DNA of 64,000 nucleotides from Psychrobacter sp. NZS113 (GCF_015864825.1 NZ_JADYWL010000009.1:62001-126000), one strand, 5' to 3'. Positions 1-9,206 are shown, counted from the stretch's first letter. Numbers and translations are program-made. The notes: generated from the letters alone by a model not told the origin.

Positions 1-879
1 GTGCGTGATTTGGCTTATGCGCTTGCTTGTCCTAACGTATTAACTCAGTGGATAGACTTTGCACCGCATGAGAATACACATGCTATTTCAGTACATAGTT
101 CTCACTTTTGGCAAGCACAGTTTGAGGCGTATGAGCAGCGGTTAACAGAGCTGGATACCACCACTGACTATCAAGCGTTGACTCGATATTTACTTAAGCG
201 CCCAAGTCCTAATCGACTGGGGTTTCACTTTGAAGGGTTATTATCATTTTGGTTAGAAGATGGATTTGCGCACCAATTGCATCCGTACGAGACACTCGCT
301 AATAACGTGCAGTTATTTAACGGTAAGCAAACGACTGGTGAAATAGATTTAATCTTGTATAACCATCAAGACAAGCTGGTTGAGCATTGGGAGCTGGCCA
401 TCAAGTTTTTTATGGGATCAGCCCCTTTTGAACCTGTGAACTGGGTGGGGATTAATGCCAATGACAATTTGCAGCGCAAGATGACACACATGCAGACCAA
501 GCAGTTTCGGGCGGTGTGGGTAGATACAGACAATCATGGGCAAGTTAAAATTGACAAACGTTATGGCATTATAAAAGGTCGATTCTTTTTGCCTATAGGC
601 ATAAATAACTTTAACTACCCTGCTTGGCTAACACCCAGCTTTCCGATGCATGAATGGTGCGATAAGAATAATATGGCTAATCTCGCTAGCATCGACATGA
701 CACAGTTACGAGCCGCGCATTATATAGAATGGTTTACCAAGCGCGACTTTTACGATGCGTATCAAACACAAACGGTTTGGTCAGATAATGAGCCGCCTGC
801 GACAGGATTATATTTTGTGAAAGATAGACCAATCGTTATTTGTCCCAATCAACCAAACCAAATAGATGAAGCGTCTTAG
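1..879 (+). CDS. DUF1853 family protein (5' end at window edge)
   Basis: The reading frame is open from the first base and ends at TAG 877-879, giving 292 residues. The first codon here is GTG, but no upstream sequence or ribosome binding site is visible, so the true start probably lies to the left. The central part matches my memory of DUF1853: HFEGLLSFWLEDGF (about 76-89), a GEIDLIL stretch (about 113-119) and HWELAIKFFMG (about 129-139). The acidic and lysine residues in these segments recall a PD-(D/E)xK-like nuclease core, which is inference only. The function of the family is unknown. No signal peptide or membrane segment is seen. It is followed directly by a MITE-like element. Confidence 0.75.
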   Translation: MRDLAYALACPNVLTQWIDFAPHENTHAISVHSSHFWQAQFEAYEQRLTELDTTTDYQALTRYLLKRPSPNRLGFHFEGLLSFWLEDGFAHQLHPYETLANNVQLFNGKQTTGEIDLILYNHQDKLVEHWELAIKFFMGSAPFEPVNWVGINANDNLQRKMTHMQTKQFRAVWVDTDNHGQVKIDKRYGIIKGRFFLPIGINNFNYPAWLTPSFPMHEWCDKNNMANLASIDMTQLRAAHYIEWFTKRDFYDAYQTQTVWSDNEPPATGLYFVKDRPIVICPNQPNQIDEAS

Positions 880-884
880 CTAAC

Positions 885-1060
885 CTAGGGCGTGTCATCA
901 ATTAGCACATTAATACATTTAGTGGCCTTAAAATGGCTAAATTTTGCTAAACATCGTCAGCAATTTTGCCAATATGTTCATATTGACGGCAATTTCTTCC
1001 TTGTTTATCTACAATTTTTCTCATTTTAAGCCTCACAATCTAATTGAGGACACGCCCTAG
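885..1060. mobile_element. MITE-like element with 20-bp terminal inverted repeats
   Basis: The left end (885-904) reads ctagggcgtgtcatcaatta, and the reverse complement of the right end (1041-1060) differs from it at one base, so 19 of 20 match. The element is 176 bp and carries no transposase. On the minus strand there is only a 25-codon open frame starting near 1024. Each terminus starts with CTAG, which may be part of the repeat or a duplicated target. The size, termini and lack of a transposase gene fit a non-autonomous miniature element mobilised by a transposase elsewhere in the genome. The IS family is not identified. Confidence 0.75.
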
Positions 1061-1079
1061 ATACTTAAAACGGACAAGC

Positions 1080-1610
1080 TTAATAATTTTCAATCACCTG
1101 CATCAGCTCATATCTAAGCATGTCTGCACTGGGCATACGCTCTGCATGAAAGCGCACCATCGCAATACCAGCACTGGCAAGCGCTTTGTCTTTCTTGTCA
1201 TCAGCCTTTTGCCGCGCTTTACTACTATGCGTCCAATCATCAAGCTCGATAGCCACCAGCGTGGTCTGAGCATCGACATCCACGATCACGTAGTCAACGC
1301 TCTGGCGACAGATACGATTGAACCAAAAGCTACGTTCTGATGTCTCACTACTATTGGCTTCAATGATTCGTGATAGCTGAACTTGCACGAATATGTGATA
1401 TTCAGGCAGCGCGTTTTTTAACTTATTAAAAAATATCACTTCAGTATCCGTCATAATCGGCATCGGCGCAAACGGCCAAATAGCCAACTCATCACCGCGT
1501 ACTGGCTTTGGATCAGGCTCAACGACGGTGCGTTTTTCTAACAGTTTTGGTACGGTAATCAGCCCTAAAAACCCAACGGCCAAAATTAAAAATATAACAC
1601 CAAACGACAT
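1080..1610 (-). CDS. DUF2726 domain membrane-anchored protein
   Basis: This is a 176-residue protein with one N-terminal hydrophobic segment (about residues 3-21) followed by a cytoplasmic domain. The body has the DUF2726 layout: a segment near residue 55 with FFNKLKNAL, then VFVQVQLSRII-like residues (about 74-83), FWFNRICRQSVDYVIVD (about 97-113) and VAIELDDWTH (about 120-129), where D and E residues are spaced as in a nuclease-like core. The start ATG has an AAGG motif at suitable distance. The biochemical role of DUF2726 is not established. Some family members are fused to topoisomerase-type zinc fingers, which are absent here. Confidence 0.75.
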   Translation of the reverse strand: MSFGVIFLILAVGFLGLITVPKLLEKRTVVEPDPKPVRGDELAIWPFAPMPIMTDTEVIFFNKLKNALPEYHIFVQVQLSRIIEANSSETSERSFWFNRICRQSVDYVIVDVDAQTTLVAIELDDWTHSSKARQKADDKKDKALASAGIAMVRFHAERMPSADMLRYELMQVIENY

Positions 1611-1881
1611 GGTTTTACCTTATACATGATTAAAGCGGTCAGATAGCTATGGTGACTTCGTGGAAGTGGCAACACATAACTGACCACGGCAAGGCAGTCT
1701 TGATAGACTGACAGGTTATAAAAAGAGAAGTAGAGAAAAACGGTGCTTATCGTAACCAAGCTGACCTAAATCGGCAAACGATAAAACAAAAAACACGACA
1801 ATAGATGTCGTGTTTTCATGATGACGATAAGGTCAATTCGGTATACTAGAATACAAACTTAGCAAACCAGCTATCAAGCTA

Positions 1882-3093
1882 TCACCAGTATAATACCCAA
1901 GCGCCCGTTGTATTCACTTTAGGGTCACTATTAATCTTATCCTTTAGCGCCAAGGCTGCGATTTTACCACGCTCAGGGCCGACCACGACCCGGACGCCGC
2001 GACTGGTACGACTGGTTTTAACCTGATAGCCTGCTGCTTGGAACTTTTTTACCAAATCATCAGCTCTATTCTGATCATTTGCCAAGGCCACTTGTACCCC
2101 AAAGCTACCTTTGGCATCTGTCTCTTTGACTTCTTTACGAGCTTCGCTGAGTTTCTGCTGTGCTTCCCGCTTGGCTTCTGCTGTTTTCTTAGCCAAGTCA
2201 GCTTCTTTTTGACGAGCCTGCTCAGCGGCGGCGGCTTCACGTTCTAAGCGCTGCACTTGAGCCCGTGACGGAATCGTTATACTTTGACCCAATTGTAACG
2301 AGGCCAGCGGCGAGATATTATTGGCTTGAGCCAATACTTCGACAGGCATATTGTATTGTCTTGCTAGCTTGATGAGCCCATCACCTCTTTTGACTTCATA
2401 ATCAGAAGGTGACTTTGGTGGCTCTTTCTTAGCCGCTTCGGTAGCTTCTCGCTTTTGTGCTGCCAGTGCTTGTGCTTCAGCCTGCTTTTTGGCCTCTGCT
2501 TGCCTCTTTACTTTCGCTTGCTCGTTTGCTTCAGCTGCTTTTTTACTATCCGCTAATTTTTGAGCAGCGGCTTCTGCTTTAATGGCAGCTTGACGCTGGG
2601 CTTCTTGTTGCGCTTGAACAGCCTTTTGCTTTTCAGCATCACTAGTTTTCTTGGCATCAGCAGCCAACTCACTATCCGTACGAGGCTGAACGGTCAGATC
2701 TTGAGCGACATCTTTTGCCGCTTCTGGAGTCTCAGCATCTTCAACAACGGGTGCACTGTTGGCTACATATTGCTGACTTTCAGCACGTGCTTTCGCCAAT
2801 GCTTCGGCCTCAGCTGCTTCTTGTTCTGTTAAAAATTGCTGTGCACGCTTCTCTTGTTCTGCGACACGAGCAGCCCGCTCTTTTTGTTTCTGTGCCAAGA
2901 TGCGTTTTTCTGTCTCGATATCAGTTGTCAACGGTTGTGCAGCTGCTTGCTCAGTATTTGGCGTATCTACCATCGCTGAGGTTGGAGCAGGCTGCTCATT
3001 GCTATCGCCTATCTGTTGCACCATAGCGTATAGCATCACGCTACCGCCTATAATCATCCCAATGCCCAATAAGGCTTGTCTCGAAAAGTTCAT
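1882..3093 (-). CDS. LysM and SPOR domain envelope protein
   Basis: The 403-residue protein starts with a single hydrophobic segment (about 8-26) that can act as an inner-membrane anchor. Residues about 60-230 are very rich in Ala, Lys, Glu and Gln and should form a long helix or coiled coil. A LysM motif follows at about 232-276 (YEVKRGDGLIKLARQYN, ending in GQSITIPS). A second charged helix leads to a C-terminal SPOR domain from about 330 (FGVQVALANDQNRADDL) to the final VLYW. LysM binds peptidoglycan, and SPOR binds denuded glycan strands at the septum. A role in cell-wall or division functions is therefore likely but not proven. The gene lies downstream of folC across a region with 15-bp repeats. 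Confidence 0.85.
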   Translation of the reverse strand: MNFSRQALLGIGMIIGGSVMLYAMVQQIGDSNEQPAPTSAMVDTPNTEQAAAQPLTTDIETEKRILAQKQKERAARVAEQEKRAQQFLTEQEAAEAEALAKARAESQQYVANSAPVVEDAETPEAAKDVAQDLTVQPRTDSELAADAKKTSDAEKQKAVQAQQEAQRQAAIKAEAAAQKLADSKKAAEANEQAKVKRQAEAKKQAEAQALAAQKREATEAAKKEPPKSPSDYEVKRGDGLIKLARQYNMPVEVLAQANNISPLASLQLGQSITIPSRAQVQRLEREAAAAEQARQKEADLAKKTAEAKREAQQKLSEARKEVKETDAKGSFGVQVALANDQNRADDLVKKFQAAGYQVKTSRTSRGVRVVVGPERGKIAALALKDKINSDPKVNTTGAWVLYW

Positions 3094-3225
3094 CCGTTTA
3101 CGTCTCTTAGTTGGTAATAAGGTTGATTGAGCGGCGCAGCTGTCGTCTCAAAGTTATATCGTAAAACAGTGATGACTAGCGATTGCCGCGGGTTACATGT
3201 ATCAGTTTTCAAATGCACTATCGAT

Positions 3226-3285
3226 CTTTTAGTATCAGTGCTCTTAGTTTCAATACTTTTAATCTCAATACTTTTAGTTTCAATG
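3226..3285. repeat. Four imperfect 15-bp tandem repeats
   Basis: Units at 3226-3240, 3241-3255, 3256-3270 and 3271-3285 follow the pattern cttttagtttcaata with one to four changes each. They lie between folC and the LysM/SPOR gene, about 130 bp upstream of the latter's start. A role in expression is possible but not shown. Confidence 0.8.
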
Positions 3286-3371
3286 CTCTGAAGTATTTTG
3301 ATTATAAAGCATATTTTCTATACTGTCTGCCATCACGCTACCGTTAAGATTAACATTAAATAGCGGCGGTT

Positions 3372-4739
3372 TTAACTTAAATTATCGGCATCTAATGCAG
3401 ATAGAGCTTCTCCTATTGTATGGAAAGAGCCACATACTACGATTAAATCTTGCGGCTGACTGGCCGCTCTCACTGCATAGGTTGCTGCTTGCAAACGCTC
3501 GAACTCATGTACTTGTGCACTATCGACATGATTTGTCAGTATACCCTGCAAATGCTCAGTGCTGGCTGCTCGTGGATAGTCAATTTCAGCGATAAACCAC
3601 TCACTAATTGGCAAACCTGCCTCGGATAAACGCTGTACCACTTTTTCAATGTCTTTATCAGCCAACATGGAAAACAGCATTTTAATGGTTACAGGTGCGC
3701 TATCAGTACGCTCAGCGGTATTTTGATCTACCACATGCTGCTGCCAAAGCGGTAATAGTTGTGCCAATAAAAACTCAACACCTTGCTCGTTGTGCGCCAC
3801 ATCAAACAACCAATGACGATCATCTATCTCGCGATAATCGAAGCGACCTGCCAATTTAACCGTTTGCAATGCTGTTTCGATAGCATGGGTATCGACATTT
3901 AACGGACTTGCGAGTACCGCTGATAATGCATTAGCAGTATTGGTCAATGACAATGCTGGGCGTGGCAACTGCATGGTAATAGAGGCATTGCTATATTGCC
4001 AAGTCGTTGAATCAATATCACGATGGCTGAAATCTTGCCCCACTTGATAACAGTTTGCTTGATGCTTATCAATCGCGTGCTGAACGCTGCTCGGCATTTC
4101 GATAGCACCATAGATTAGACTAATATTATCACGCAATATACCTGCTTTTTCTGCGCCGATATCTTCCACATTGTCACCTAACCAGTCGACATGATCGATT
4201 GCAATATTGGTAATCACGGCCATATCAGGATCAATAATATTGACGACATCTAGACGGCCACCTAGCCCCACCTCTAACACCCACACATCACAATCTGCTT
4301 CAGCAAATATAAGTAATGCTGCGAGTGTCGTCATCTCAAAAAACGATAGCGTCAAATCGCACTGTAGACGTGCAGCTTCTACTTTGCTAAAGGCGCTAAT
4401 CAATGTCTGGTCACTGACCATCTCGCCATTAATGCGCACACGCTCGTTAAAGACACTCAAATGCGGTGATTGATATAGGGCTGTTTTATAACCTGCTGCT
4501 TGACACATTTTCGCGATGACAGCGGTCGTCGAGCCTTTACCATTGGTACCTGCCACCGTAAACACGTAAGCATCATCTTTAGCTGACTGCACTACACCTA
4601 AGGCTTCAGCGACTGGCAATACGCGTGATAACCCCATGTCTATCGCCGACACGTGTATCTGCTGCATATAATCCAGCCACTCCGTTAGGCTAGCATTGTT
4701 ATTAGGGCTATTCGGGTTATAAAGTGAAGTGTCAGACAT
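3372..4739 (-). CDS. folC: Bifunctional dihydrofolate synthase / folylpolyglutamate synthase
   Basis: FolC joins glutamate to dihydropteroate and extends the glutamate tail of folates in the cytoplasm, using ATP. The 455-residue length fits bacterial FolC. The Mur-ligase-type P-loop GTNGKGST lies at residues 64-71. It is followed by YQSPHLSVFNERVRING (about 93-109), by EVGLGGRLDVVNII (about 155-168) and by FDVAHNEQG (about 312-320), all typical of the family. The ATG has AGG eight bases upstream. It lies downstream of accD, a common arrangement in gammaproteobacteria, but a strong hairpin separates them here. Confidence 0.95.
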   Translation of the reverse strand: MSDTSLYNPNSPNNNASLTEWLDYMQQIHVSAIDMGLSRVLPVAEALGVVQSAKDDAYVFTVAGTNGKGSTTAVIAKMCQAAGYKTALYQSPHLSVFNERVRINGEMVSDQTLISAFSKVEAARLQCDLTLSFFEMTTLAALLIFAEADCDVWVLEVGLGGRLDVVNIIDPDMAVITNIAIDHVDWLGDNVEDIGAEKAGILRDNISLIYGAIEMPSSVQHAIDKHQANCYQVGQDFSHRDIDSTTWQYSNASITMQLPRPALSLTNTANALSAVLASPLNVDTHAIETALQTVKLAGRFDYREIDDRHWLFDVAHNEQGVEFLLAQLLPLWQQHVVDQNTAERTDSAPVTIKMLFSMLADKDIEKVVQRLSEAGLPISEWFIAEIDYPRAASTEHLQGILTNHVDSAQVHEFERLQAATYAVRAASQPQDLIVVCGSFHTIGEALSALDADNLS

Positions 4740-4850
4740 AGATGAAACCTATATTGAAATATTCGAATAGAAAATTGGTGATTAGAAAGCTATCGGTTAG
4801 AAAGTCATCGATTAGAAGATACGCCCTAGTATATAACTACCTGGCCAAAA

Positions 4851-4892
4851 CCAAAAATAGCATTTACCGTTATATGACGATAAATGCTATTC
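4851..4892 (-). terminator. Rho-independent terminator of accD
   Basis: Arms 4856-4870 and 4877-4891 match at 14 of 15 positions around the loop tatatg. Read on the minus strand, the stem is followed by a T-rich run. It lies 92 bp beyond the accD stop and upstream of folC, so folC may need its own promoter or read-through. Confidence 0.7.
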
Positions 4893-4983
4893 AAGAGTTC
4901 TGCATATTTAGAGATAGATAGTAGCATGCTACTAAGCAGTTAACCAACCGCCTGCTTATTTGGAAGGAAGCCTCTACAATGTA

Positions 4984-5961
4984 TTAAGCATCAACATTAG
5001 GCATGCGGCTTAACTTTGCCAACAAGCGATAGATCGTTTCAATCATCTGATGGCGATGTACCACTTCATCTACCACGCCATGCTCTAATAAGAACTCTGC
5101 ACGCTGGAACGGTTCTTCCAATGTCTCACGTACCGTCTGCTCAATCACGCGCTTGCCCGCAAAGCCAATCATCGCCTTTGGTTCAGCTAAATGAATATCA
5201 CCAAGCATAGCAAGTGATGCAGTCACGCCACCATAGACAGGATTGGTCAAGACAACAATATACGGAATACCGGCAATTCTCAAACGCTCAATCGCAGCAG
5301 CCGTTCGTGCCATTTGCATTAATGACAATAGGCCTTCTTGCATGCGTGCACCACCAGAAGCAGCGAAACACACTAAAGGTACTTTATCTTCGAGGGCTTT
5401 TTCGGCAGCTTGCACGAAACGATCGCCAACGACTGACCCCATAGAGCCACCCATAAAGCGGAAATCAAAGGCACAAGTCACCACATCGAGGTTACGCAGT
5501 TTGCCATATAACACAATCAGCGCCTCAGACTCACCTGTTTTTTCTTGGGCTTCCGCCATACGCGCAGGATATGGCTTACTATCCACAAAACGCAGCGGAT
5601 CTTTGGCCACGAATTCTTGCCCGAGTTCACCATTGACCTGATCAAGTAGCCAGTTTAGACGCTCACGAGCACTCATCGGTAAATGATGATCGCAATGCGG
5701 GCACACATAACTGTTAAAAATCAGCGATGTATTAGTAATCATCGAATGACAATTACTGCATTTGGTTGATGGTTCGGTTTCTACCGCACTCAATGGTGCA
5801 GTCAATTGCTGCTTAACGCCTGGTATCGGACGATTAAACCAAGATTGCCCAGCAACGTTATTGTTAGGCTCAGCATTATTAGAAGTAGTCATATCAGGTT
5901 TTGTTATCGTATCAGTCATATTATTCGCCATTATCAAAGGCTTATCGACAAGCTGGCTCAT
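4984..5961 (-). CDS. accD: Acetyl-CoA carboxylase, carboxyltransferase subunit beta
   Basis: AccD forms the carboxyltransferase with AccA and moves CO2 from carboxybiotin to acetyl-CoA, the first committed step of fatty-acid synthesis. The 325-residue protein has the N-terminal four-cysteine zinc ribbon (C68, C71, C87, C90) and the crotonase-like core with FRFMGGSMGSVVG, FAASGGARMQEGLLSL and the segment containing NPVYGGVTAS. Its first 65 residues form a longer, Thr/Asn-rich leader than in E. coli. The start is supported by AGGGA seven bases upstream. A perfect 10-bp-arm palindrome lies about 100 bp upstream and may be an operator. Confidence 0.96.
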   Translation of the reverse strand: MSQLVDKPLIMANNMTDTITKPDMTTSNNAEPNNNVAGQSWFNRPIPGVKQQLTAPLSAVETEPSTKCSNCHSMITNTSLIFNSYVCPHCDHHLPMSARERLNWLLDQVNGELGQEFVAKDPLRFVDSKPYPARMAEAQEKTGESEALIVLYGKLRNLDVVTCAFDFRFMGGSMGSVVGDRFVQAAEKALEDKVPLVCFAASGGARMQEGLLSLMQMARTAAAIERLRIAGIPYIVVLTNPVYGGVTASLAMLGDIHLAEPKAMIGFAGKRVIEQTVRETLEEPFQRAEFLLEHGVVDEVVHRHQMIETIYRLLAKLSRMPNVDA

Positions 5962-6059
5962 TCACTTGTCCCTAAGAGTAAATTTAAAAGTCACATACAG
6001 TCATAACATGAGCAGTTATAAGGCACGCCTACGCGAAACTGTAACAATTTATGTGTGAT

Positions 6060-6083
6060 GTTAGTTTACACACGTAAACTAAC
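6060..6083. promoter_or_regulatory. Perfect palindrome upstream of accD, candidate operator
   Basis: gttagtttac (6060-6069), loop acac, gtaaactaac (6074-6083). The two 10-bp arms are perfectly complementary. The site is 99-122 bp upstream of the accD start, with no T-run on either side, so it resembles a dimeric repressor site more than a terminator. The binding protein is unknown. Confidence 0.5.
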
Positions 6084-6120
6084 TTTAGCAAAGTCATTTG
6101 ACAGTGTCTTTATAAACATT

Positions 6121-6152
6121 GTTATTTATAAAGACTGCGGTTTATAAATAAC
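6121..6152. repeat. Perfect 12-bp inverted repeat between trpA and accD
   Basis: gttatttataaa (6121-6132) and tttataaataac (6141-6152) flank an 8-base loop. The repeat is AT-rich and lies 54 bp beyond the trpA stop. It has no U-run, so it is a weak terminator candidate or a regulatory or processing structure. Confidence 0.55.
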
Positions 6153-6205
6153 GCTATTAGCACTATAACGAAAACTTAAGTGACGATAATTTAACGTTGC
6201 TTAAC

Positions 6206-7030
6206 TCAGGCACTCAAACTATCAAGCGCACCACGTAACTCGTCCATTTTTACCATGATTCGTTGCTGAGCAGCTGCAACAGCATCGGCATCATTGGCAT
6301 CTATATCAGCAAAGTTCTGTACCAATGCACTACCAACAATCACACCATCTGCATGAGTACCAATTGCTTTGGCAGAGGCACCATCACGGATACCAAAACC
6401 GACGCATACTGGCAAATCCGTCTCTGCTTTGATGGCTTGGACTTGAGTCGCGACAGCATCAGTATCGAGCGTGGCCGAACCTGTCACACCTTTTAATGAC
6501 ACGTAATAGATATAACCACCACAATGCGTCAATACTTGCTCACGGCGCTCAGGCAAAGTCGTTGGCGATAGTAAGAAAATCTCATTCATCGAATGATCGG
6601 TCAAGTGCTGCGTGAAGCTACCCGCCTCTGCTGGTGGCAAATCAACCATCAAGATACCGTCAACACCTGACTGCTCACATAGCGCGACGAAGTTATCATA
6701 ACCAATGATTTCAACTGGATTAAGATAGCCCATTAGGATAATTGGCGTCTGCGTGTCTGTTTGACGAAACTCTTCGACCATTTTTAGTGCATCACGAGTG
6801 CTCGTACCTGCTGCTAATGCCCGCTCACCTGCCAATGCGACGGTTGGGCCATCTGCCATTGGATCAGAGAACGGCAAGCCAACTTCGATCATATCTGCGC
6901 CATGTTTCACTAAATCGTGCAATAGACCTACAGTGGTCGCAGGATTAGGATCGCCTGCCATCACATAAGGAATGAGGGCTTTTTTGTTTTGTGATTTTAA
7001 AGTTGCAAAAGTGCTTTCAATTCTAGTCAT
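6206..7030 (-). CDS. trpA: Tryptophan synthase alpha chain
   Basis: TrpA cleaves indole-3-glycerol phosphate to indole and glyceraldehyde-3-phosphate and channels indole to TrpB. The protein has 274 residues, close to the family norm. The catalytic pair falls at E49 and D60 within MIEVGLPFSDPMADGP, matching E. coli numbering. The phosphate-binding loops GFGIRDG and VIVGSALV lie near the C-terminus. The ATG is preceded by AGAG. It follows trpB on the same strand after a 131-bp gap that contains a hairpin, which is unusual because trpB and trpA often overlap or nearly touch. Confidence 0.97.
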   Translation of the reverse strand: MTRIESTFATLKSQNKKALIPYVMAGDPNPATTVGLLHDLVKHGADMIEVGLPFSDPMADGPTVALAGERALAAGTSTRDALKMVEEFRQTDTQTPIILMGYLNPVEIIGYDNFVALCEQSGVDGILMVDLPPAEAGSFTQHLTDHSMNEIFLLSPTTLPERREQVLTHCGGYIYYVSLKGVTGSATLDTDAVATQVQAIKAETDLPVCVGFGIRDGASAKAIGTHADGVIVGSALVQNFADIDANDADAVAAAQQRIMVKMDELRGALDSLSA

Positions 7031-7066
7031 AGTGGTCTCTTAATTGTTATAAACCGACTCATTTGA

Positions 7067-7111
7067 CCCCTTATTAAATAATCTCTATTGAGTAATTTAA
7101 GTAATAAGGGG
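7067..7111. repeat. Hairpin between trpB and trpA
   Basis: ccccttatta (7067-7076) and taataagggg (7102-7111) are perfect 10-bp arms around a 25-base AT-rich loop. Flanking bases (gactca and tgagcc) extend the pairing imperfectly. There is no strong U-run on the trp strand. It may affect trpA expression or mRNA processing. Confidence 0.55.
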
Positions 7112-7161
7112 AACTGAGCCATTTTTCTTATAAGATGTAGATTAATAGCATATAAAAGCTA

Positions 7162-8436
7162 CTACAACTCAATGCCTTCCGCCTTCATCACTGAATGCAA
7201 ATCTTTGTCACCACGACCTGACATATTGACGATAATGGTTTGATCTGGTGTCATTGTCTTAGCCAGCTTTAGTGCATAAGCAACGGCATGAGCAGACTCT
7301 AGCGCAGGAATGATGCCTTCTTTGCGCGTGACTTCATGGAAGCCTTCTAACGACTCTTTGTCAGTACAGCCCACATATTCAACACGCTTCATATCTTTTA
7401 AGAAGCTATGCTCAGGGCCAACACCAGGATAATCCAGTCCAGCTGAGATAGAATGCGTCTCTTGGATTTGACCTTCGTCATCTGCCATTAGGTAAGTACG
7501 GTTGCCGTGTAGCACGCCGATACGACCAGCCGCTAGTGGCGCTGAATGGCGACCTGTTTCGATGCCATCACCGGTTGCTTCGACGCCGTACATTTTGACA
7601 TCAGTATCATTTAGGAAGTCAAAGAACAAACCAATCGCATTTGAGCCACCACCAACACAAGCAACCAAGGCATCGGGTAATTTGCCTGTTTTTTCTACAT
7701 GCTGAATGCGTGCTTCTTTACCAATAATCGCTTGGAAATCACGAACCAGTAACGGATAAGGATGCGGGCCTGCAACCGTACCAATAATATAATACGTGCT
7801 ATCGACATTGGTTACCCAGTCGCGCATGGCTTCGTTCATTGCGTCTTTGAGCGTACGTGAGCCAGAAGTCACTGGCACAACTGTCGCACCGAGCAAACGC
7901 ATACGATAGACGTTCATCTTTTGACGCTCAACATCGTCCGCACCCATATAAACGATACACTCAAGACCTAAACGGGCTGCAATCGTCGCCGTCGCTACAC
8001 CATGCTGTCCTGCACCAGTCTCAGCGATGATACGTTTCTTGCCACACATTTTGGCAAGTAATGCTTGTCCAATAGTGTTGTTAACTTTGTGTGCGCCAGT
8101 ATGGTTTAAATCTTCACGTTTGAAATATATCTGCGCACCACCAATCTCATCACTCAAGCGCTTAGCATGATAAAGCGGCGTTGGACGACCGACATAATTG
8201 ACCAAATCGTTGTGATACTCTTCCCAGAATGCAGGATCGGCTTTTACTTTGGTATATAGCACCTCTAGCTCTTCTAGTGCGGCCATCAACGTTTCAGAGA
8301 CAAAGCGACCGCCGTGTACGCCAAAATGTCCACGGGCATCAGGGTATTGGTTAAAATCCTGTACGTCTGCTGGATTGGTAAAGGTATTGATAGCTTGTGC
8401 GGTAGCAGATAAATTATTGTTATCGACATGACTCAT
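7162..8436 (-). CDS. trpB: Tryptophan synthase beta chain
   Basis: TrpB is the PLP enzyme that condenses indole with serine to give tryptophan. The protein has 424 residues. The PLP-binding lysine is K117 in [10 protein letters not shown], followed by [10 protein letters not shown]. The phosphate loop GGGSNAIG lies near residue 263, and the C-terminal [11 protein letters not shown] is typical. The N-terminus is about 25 residues longer than E. coli TrpB, but it begins at an ATG with AGGA well placed upstream. It lies 86 bp downstream of trpF and upstream of trpA, giving a trpF-trpB-trpA order as in many beta- and gammaproteobacteria. Confidence 0.97.
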   Translation of the reverse strand: MSHVDNNNLSATAQAINTFTNPADVQDFNQYPDARGHFGVHGGRFVSETLMAALEELEVLYTKVKADPAFWEEYHNDLVNYVGRPTPLYHAKRLSDEIGGAQIYFKREDLNHTGAHKVNNTIGQALLAKMCGKKRIIAETGAGQHGVATATIAARLGLECIVYMGADDVERQKMNVYRMRLLGATVVPVTSGSRTLKDAMNEAMRDWVTNVDSTYYIIGTVAGPHPYPLLVRDFQAIIGKEARIQHVEKTGKLPDALVACVGGGSNAIGLFFDFLNDTDVKMYGVEATGDGIETGRHSAPLAAGRIGVLHGNRTYLMADDEGQIQETHSISAGLDYPGVGPEHSFLKDMKRVEYVGCTDKESLEGFHEVTRKEGIIPALESAHAVAYALKLAKTMTPDQTIIVNMSGRGDKDLHSVMKAEGIEL

Positions 8437-8522
8437 GGTAATTCCTACTATATTAAGTGGTATTTTTTAGGATAAATCAGGGAGAAATAGTTTAAGTAAC
8501 GAGCTATTGAGCTGATATTAAG

Positions 8523-9206
8523 CTAGCTACTTGTGTTCGAAGGTTCGCTAGGCGTCGCGTTTTGCCATCGGTCGCGTTTTACCGCTTTCATAAAGGCGCG
8601 CATTTTTGCAGGATCTTTTTTACCTTTATCTATCTCAATACCGCCGCTGACATCGACTGCATAAACAGGCAGCACTAAAGTAGCCGCGATATTTTCAGCA
8701 TCCAGTCCACCCGCTAAGATAATCGGTAACGAGCTATCTTGCGGTATGAGACTCCAATCAAAGCGTGCGCCCGTACCACCATACTTATGCTGATGGTAGG
8801 CATCTAATAAGATACTGCTCGCTCCTGCTTGGGCAAACTCGTCAATCTGAGCGCGCACGCTAGCAGCACTGTCAGTATCGGCATTGACGCGCAACGCTTT
8901 AATCCAGCGTTTATTGACTGTGCTCGCCAGCTGCTGACATTGCTCAGGACTCTCATCGCCGTGGAATTGTATGATATCAAAAGGCACATTGTCTGCTAGC
9001 TCAACTAACTCATCTTGAGGCATATTAACCACCAACGCCACCACGCTCACAAAAGCAGGTACAGCAGTACTTAATATCTGGGCTTGCGCTAGCGTCACGG
9101 CACGCGGACTGGGCGGATAAAACACCAAGCCGACCGCATCAACACCTAACTGTGTCGCAGTCTGTATATCACTAAGCTGAGTAAAACCGCAGAACTTGAC
9201 GTGCAT
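8523..9206 (-). CDS. trpF: Phosphoribosylanthranilate isomerase
   Basis: TrpF converts N-(5-phosphoribosyl)anthranilate to the carboxyphenylamino-deoxyribulose phosphate in tryptophan synthesis. Key segments are VKFCGFT near the N-terminus (catalytic Cys), GVDAVGLVFYPPSPRAV, FHGDE, LLDAYHQ, GGTGARFDW and ILAGGLDAENI, then VDVSGGIE. The frame also has an ATG at 9221, but the ATG at 9206 has AAGG seven bases upstream and puts the FCGFT motif at the usual distance from the start, so I use it (227 residues). The C-terminal tail of about 15 residues is Asn/Ser-rich and not part of the barrel. Confidence 0.94.
   Translation of the reverse strand: MHVKFCGFTQLSDIQTATQLGVDAVGLVFYPPSPRAVTLAQAQILSTAVPAFVSVVALVVNMPQDELVELADNVPFDIIQFHGDESPEQCQQLASTVNKRWIKALRVNADTDSAASVRAQIDEFAQAGASSILLDAYHQHKYGGTGARFDWSLIPQDSSLPIILAGGLDAENIAATLVLPVYAVDVSGGIEIDKGKKDPAKMRAFMKAVKRDRWQNATPSEPSNTSS

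Noticed and set aside
3226..3285. CRISPR-like array
   Set aside because: Units are 15 bp with no spacers, so this is a plain tandem repeat. No cas genes are present in the window.
4811..4831. A second MITE end (agatacgccctag)
   Set aside because: Only about ten bases match the 885-1060 terminus and no partner end is nearby.
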